DNA from: an uncultured Oscillospiraceae bacterium
Lineage (GTDB): Bacteria; Bacillota; Clostridia; Oscillospirales; Ruminococcaceae
Length of the DNA: 16,570 nt
Reading direction: 5' to 3'
NCBI GenBank assembly: GCA_934457235.1
Contig: CAKSHT010000035.1
Location: 1 to 16,570 of the forward strand
In this document: piece by piece, positions 13,626-16,570 of the stretch
Layout of the letters: each line of letters begins with the position of its first letter
Position numbering within the stretch: position 1 is the first letter of the stretch
Program-made: the position numbers and the translations under genes
The notes under the pieces: generated by a model
Databases searched by the model: none
Seen by the model: the letters and a program-made list of their open reading frames with translations, nothing else
What the model was told of the DNA's origin: nothing

Positions 13626-13645
13626 GGACAAAGTACTATTTGTCC
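13626..13645. repeat. Operator-like inverted repeat in the amidase/radA divergent gap
   Basis: GGACAAA (13626-13632) and TTTGTCC (13639-13645) are exact reverse complements with a 6-base spacer, a 20-base dyad of regulator-site size. It lies between two divergent genes, 49 bases before the radA start. I could not find convincing -35/-10 boxes for either gene around it. Confidence 0.5.
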
Positions 13646-13693
13646 AAAGGATATGAGAAATAAGTCTGAATTATTACCAAAAGGAGAAAATAA

Positions 13694-15079
13694 ATGGCGA
13701 AACCCAAAACTGTGTTCGTATGCAGCGAATGCGGACAGGAATACTCCAAGTGGAACGGCAGATGCACCGCCTGCGGAAGCTGGAACACCATAGAAGAAGC
13801 CGAGCCTGCGCCGCTCATCGGCGGAAAATCCGCGGCTCCGGTCGGCGAGCTGAAATTCTCGCCCATAGACGACATAAGCTATGAGGACGAGACCCGCTAC
13901 GACACCGGAATTTCCGAGCTTGACAGAGTTCTCGGCGGCGGTCTGGTGAAAGGATCCCTGGTGCTCATCGGCGGCGACCCGGGTATCGGAAAATCCACGC
14001 TGCTGCTGCAAATATGCGGATTCATGAGCAGTCAGCATACGATACTTTACGTTTCCGGCGAGGAATCGGAACGCCAGATAAAGCTCCGCGCCGACCGCCT
14101 GGGCGTTTCCGGAAGCAGCAGCCTCATGCTCGCCTCCGGGAATAATTGTGAGAGTATTATACAGGCAGTAAAGAAATCCAAACCGGATATCGTTATAATC
14201 GACTCAATTCAGACGATAACCTCCAGCGGAATAAATTCCTCCGCCGGAAGCATAGTGCAGGTGCGGGAATGCACAAACGCGTTCATGCACCTCGCGAAAT
14301 CCGAAGAGATACCCATATTCATCGTCAGTCACGTCAACAAGGACGGCGGAATCGCCGGACCTAAGATAATGGAACACATCGTGGATACAGTCCTGTACTT
14401 CGAGGGCGAAAAGCAGCTTTCCTACAGGATCCTCCGCGCTATAAAGAACCGATTCGGCTCCACGAACGAGATCGGCGTGTTCAACATGGACGACGACGGA
14501 CTGCACGAGGTCACTAATCCATCGGAGATGATGCTCTCCGGGCGTATCACCACCGTTTCCGGAAGCGCTGTTGTATGCACCGTGGAGGGCACGCGCCCCA
14601 TTCTCGCGGAGGTGCAAGCGCTGGTGACGAAATCGTCGCTGTCCGCGCCGCGCCGCGTGGCTACGGGATTTGATTACAACAGGCTCTACATGCTGCTGGC
14701 GGTACTGGAAAAACGCACGGGATTTTTCTTCGGCGGCGTAGACGTCTATGTAAACATCGTCGGCGGACTCAGGCTCGACGAACCCGCGGCGGACCTTGCA
14801 GTAGCGCTGGCGCTGTATTCCGGTCTGTGCGACAAGGTCATACCGGAGAAGCTGATGGTATTCGGCGAAGTCGGTTTGGGCGGTGAAGTCCGGGCGGCTT
14901 CGCACGTACGGGAGCGCGTCAAGGAAGGCGCGCGGCTCGGATTTGAGCGCTGTATAATCCCGAAACAGAGCTTTTCTTCCCTCAGCAAGGCGGAGAGCTA
15001 CGGCATACAGATAATCGGCGTACGCACACTGGAACAGGCGTTCCGTGCGATAAACGCCGGCAAGGAGGAAACGAAATGA
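13694..15079 (+). CDS. radA: DNA repair protein RadA/Sms
   Basis: A 461-residue protein of normal RadA length. Order of parts: a zinc finger with Cys10, Cys13, Cys24 and Cys27 (CSECGQEYSKWNGRCTACGSW); a RecA-like ATPase with Walker A GGDPGIGKST (93-102), YVSGEES (119-125) and Walker B DIVIIDSIQT (165-174); the RadA-specific KNRFG motif (251-255); and a C-terminal Lon-protease-like domain (about 285-455; LSAPRRVATGFDYNRL, GGLRLDEPAADLAVALALYS). RadA is a helicase that extends D-loops by branch migration in recombinational repair. AAGGAG (13680-13685) lies 8 bases before the ATG. The stop overlaps the start of the next small gene (ATGA), so the two are translationally coupled. Confidence 0.97.
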   Translation: MAKPKTVFVCSECGQEYSKWNGRCTACGSWNTIEEAEPAPLIGGKSAAPVGELKFSPIDDISYEDETRYDTGISELDRVLGGGLVKGSLVLIGGDPGIGKSTLLLQICGFMSSQHTILYVSGEESERQIKLRADRLGVSGSSSLMLASGNNCESIIQAVKKSKPDIVIIDSIQTITSSGINSSAGSIVQVRECTNAFMHLAKSEEIPIFIVSHVNKDGGIAGPKIMEHIVDTVLYFEGEKQLSYRILRAIKNRFGSTNEIGVFNMDDDGLHEVTNPSEMMLSGRITTVSGSAVVCTVEGTRPILAEVQALVTKSSLSAPRRVATGFDYNRLYMLLAVLEKRTGFFFGGVDVYVNIVGGLRLDEPAADLAVALALYSGLCDKVIPEKLMVFGEVGLGGEVRAASHVRERVKEGARLGFERCIIPKQSFSSLSKAESYGIQIIGVRTLEQAFRAINAGKEETK

Positions 15080-15246
15080 CTAACTGCGACGACTGCGTAA
15101 ACTATGTATACGACGAAGAATGCGACTGCTGGGTATGTCTTGTGAACCTCGACGAGGACGAGATGTACCGCTTCATGACCGGCACTAATTACAACTGCCC
15201 TTACTATTCATCAGACGATGAATACGCTATCGCGAGGAAGCAGTAA
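15076..15246 (+). CDS. Small Cys-rich protein (56 residues), DUF6472-like
   Basis: A short gene overlapping the radA stop (ATGA, 15076-15079) with a strong ribosome site AAGGAGG (15062-15068) 7 bases before the ATG. The 56-residue product is acidic and Cys-rich: Cys4 and Cys7 form a CxxC, followed by Cys16, Cys18, Cys21 and, near the end, Cys41 in an NCPYY motif. It resembles, from memory, small Clostridial proteins annotated as DUF6472 (pattern MxNCDxCxNYxYDE, then VNLDEDEM and NCPYF); this match was not checked. The Cys pattern suggests a zinc or Fe-S site. Function unknown; coupling to radA suggests co-expression. A strong terminator follows immediately. Confidence 0.8.
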   Translation: MTNCDDCVNYVYDEECDCWVCLVNLDEDEMYRFMTGTNYNCPYYSSDDEYAIARKQ

Positions 15247-15247
15247 T

Positions 15248-15286
15248 AAAAAATGCGTGGCTGTAAAATCAGCCACGCTTTTTTTA
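15248..15286. terminator. Bidirectional terminator between radA operon and ABC-2 transporter operon
   Basis: GCGTGGCTG (15255-15263) pairs perfectly with CAGCCACGC (15270-15278) around a 6-base loop. Seven Ts (15279-15285) follow on the + strand and a run of six As precedes the stem, so it works in both directions. The stop codon of the - strand permease (15284-15286) lies within the T/A run, showing tight packing. Confidence 0.93.
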
Positions 15287-16126
15287 AAATTCCGGTTTAT
15301 CTTCCTGGTTGTTTATCTTCTTGCCCTTGAGGACGGTCAGCGTCAGAATGAACATCATCACTCCGATAACCACTGAAAGCGCTATTCCCACCAGGATACT
15401 AGCCACATTGTCCGCAAGCACGAAATCCTCGGAAAACATTCCGCCGCACACCAGCGTACGCAGGGTCAGCGGGTGGAAATCCGTGAGATCCAGCGAGGTC
15501 AGGATTATCTGCACCAGCGATACGCCAAGATACATGCTCACCGTAACGATACCGGGTCTGCTCGTGCAAAGTCCGATGGACATATAAACCACAGTGTAGA
15601 ACGCCATGTATACCGCGCACATCACAGCGCCGAGCAGTATCATTCCCATGCCTATACGGTCGCTGTCAAACAGCAGATTGCACAGACCGCCGGAAATACA
15701 GCAGGACACGAACGAGGTCACGAATATCACTCCGGGATAAAGCACATACTTCGGCACCAGGTAGTTGAAAAAATCCAGACCCGTGCAGGACGGGATTATC
15801 GTTGCACGCTTCTTCTGCTCGCCGCCGCAGGGTGACATCAGCACCAGCATCACGATGAGAAGCGATGTGGAGCACAGCTCCGCCATCGTCACGCTGTATG
15901 TCGTGCCTGCGCTTCCGAACAGCATTCCGAGCGCACTGTCGATATCCGTGGAGGTACTGCCTATCATTCCGTAGGAATCCGAGATAGCCTGCATGAGAAG
16001 CCCCATGCCCCAGTACATCAGCGGATCAGCGAACGCGAACGAAATTATGCCCAGCAGGATGCCGCCGAGCCGGAATGTCCGCGTGAATTGCAGCCATTCC
16101 TTCTTGAATCCAGCCTTTATCTGCAT
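15284..16126 (-). CDS. ABC-2 type transporter permease
   Basis: A 280-residue membrane protein with about six hydrophobic segments (near 20-42, 82-100, 128-147, 155-182, 188-212 and 245-268 by eye). This is the plan of ABC-2 exporter permeases. The N-terminus (MQIKAGFKKEWLQF) has the amphipathic helix common at the start of these proteins, and EQKKRATIIPSCTGLDFF (about 103-120) resembles the conserved E-x-x-x-T-x-x-x-L/I-P coupling segment of the family. It pairs with the ATPase gene just upstream, whose stop overlaps this ATG by one base (TGATG), indicating translational coupling. The substrate cannot be told: relatives export drugs, lipids, peptides or polysaccharides. The gene ends inside the shared terminator. 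Confidence 0.82.
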   Translation of the reverse strand: MQIKAGFKKEWLQFTRTFRLGGILLGIISFAFADPLMYWGMGLLMQAISDSYGMIGSTSTDIDSALGMLFGSAGTTYSVTMAELCSTSLLIVMLVLMSPCGGEQKKRATIIPSCTGLDFFNYLVPKYVLYPGVIFVTSFVSCCISGGLCNLLFDSDRIGMGMILLGAVMCAVYMAFYTVVYMSIGLCTSRPGIVTVSMYLGVSLVQIILTSLDLTDFHPLTLRTLVCGGMFSEDFVLADNVASILVGIALSVVIGVMMFILTLTVLKGKKINNQEDKPEF

Positions 16127-16570
16127 CAGCCGCCCACCACCTTCCGGAATACCTCTTCAAGGCTCGCAGTACCTATTTTAAGGCTCTCCGCCGCGGCGTC
16201 GTTGTCAGCCAGCAGCTTTATCAGCCTGCGGGAGCACTCCTCAGAATCGTCAGTACCGAAGCGGAACGTATCGTTCATATCGTTGTACTCCGACCGAGCG
16301 AAATCCACCATCAGCAGCTTGATCTTCAGATCGTCTGAAAGTCCGCGGACTTTCAGATGGATAACGTCGCCGGCGTATTTGCGCAGGATATCGTTCAGAT
16401 TCCCCTGCTCAGCGATGGCTCCGTTAGTCATTATGCCTATACGGTTGGCAACGCGCTCCACGTCCGAGAGGATATGTGTTGAGAGCACGATGGTGCTTCC
16501 CATGCCTTTCAGCCGCTCGATTATCTCAATGACTTCAGCGCGTCCCTCCGGGTCGAGCGCGGAAGTAGGC
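16126..16570 (-). CDS. ABC transporter ATP-binding protein, C-terminal part (runs off window)
   Basis: An open frame entering from the right edge of the window encodes the last 147 residues of an ABC ATPase. The first residues, PTSALDPEGRAEVIEIIERL, are the D-loop just after Walker B (usual form EPTsGLDP), followed by the switch histidine in STHIL and DVERVANRIGIMTNGAI. The remaining 100 residues are the regulatory C-terminal extension common in ATPases of ABC-2 exporters. Walker A, the signature motif and Walker B lie outside the window. An internal ATG at 16503 lies after the D-loop and is not a real start. It partners the downstream permease, with a one-base stop/start overlap. Confidence 0.9.
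   Translation of the reverse strand, partial: PTSALDPEGRAEVIEIIERLKGMGSTIVLSTHILSDVERVANRIGIMTNGAIAEQGNLNDILRKYAGDVIHLKVRGLSDDLKIKLLMVDFARSEYNDMNDTFRFGTDDSEECSRRLIKLLADNDAAAESLKIGTASLEEVFRKVVGG

Noticed and set aside
13554..13631. N-terminal extension of the amidase from a TTG at 13631
   Set aside because: It would place a non-hydrophobic stretch before the signal peptide, and the G-rich ribosome site is correctly spaced only for ATG 13553.
16126..16503. A complete 125-residue protein starting at ATG 16503
   Set aside because: The open frame continues to the window edge and encodes the ABC D-loop before this ATG, so it is the end of a larger ATPase gene.

Overview
The window reads as chromosomal DNA of a Gram-positive Clostridia-type bacterium, most likely an Oscillospiraceae/Ruminococcus relative. 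Evidence: strong AGGAGG-type ribosome sites, sigma-A-like promoters with extended -10 boxes, a lipoprotein-type binding protein, an MreB, a RadA/Sms, a type II CCA-adding enzyme, and a small Cys-rich protein of a kind I associate with Clostridia. Base composition looks moderately GC-rich with AT-rich intergenic gaps. There are no tRNA or rRNA genes, insertion sequences, phage genes or CRISPR arrays that I can see. No stretch without a gene exceeds 300 bases; the longest (1234-1470, 237 bases) holds a promoter.

Layout. (1) 1-1233, + strand: the end of a pyridoxamine-phosphate-oxidase-like protein followed closely by a CE2-like SGNH esterase. (2) 1342-4500, + strand: a complete ABC importer of the TrpXYZ-like type (lipoprotein, permease, ATPase) with its own promoter, a large hairpin between the first two genes, and a strong terminator. 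(3) 4514-6571, - strand: a two-gene operon of an orphan Hpt phosphotransfer protein and a flotillin. (4) 6599-7847, - strand: mreB with its own terminator, a promoter inside the 3' end of cca, and a leader full of nested inverted repeats. (5) 7825-12677, - strand: a pyruvyltransferase/FrhB-like fusion protein, an LPG-synthase/flippase-like membrane protein and cca, probably one transcription unit. (6) 12711-13553, - strand: a secreted or membrane-anchored N-acetylmuramoyl-L-alanine amidase. (7) 13694-15285, + strand: radA translationally coupled to a 56-residue Cys-rich protein, ending in a terminator that also serves the convergent unit. (8) 15284-16570, - strand: an ABC-2 permease and the C-terminal part of its ATPase, running out of the window.

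Functionally the middle of the window leans to the cell envelope: MreB (wall elongation), flotillin (membrane domains), amidase (wall remodelling), and a polysaccharide-modification pair. I found no clear new defence or mobile system. The most unusual items are the Hpt-flotillin operon, the pyruvyltransferase-FrhB fusion, and the structured mreB leader, whose inverted repeats can fold as a three-way junction.
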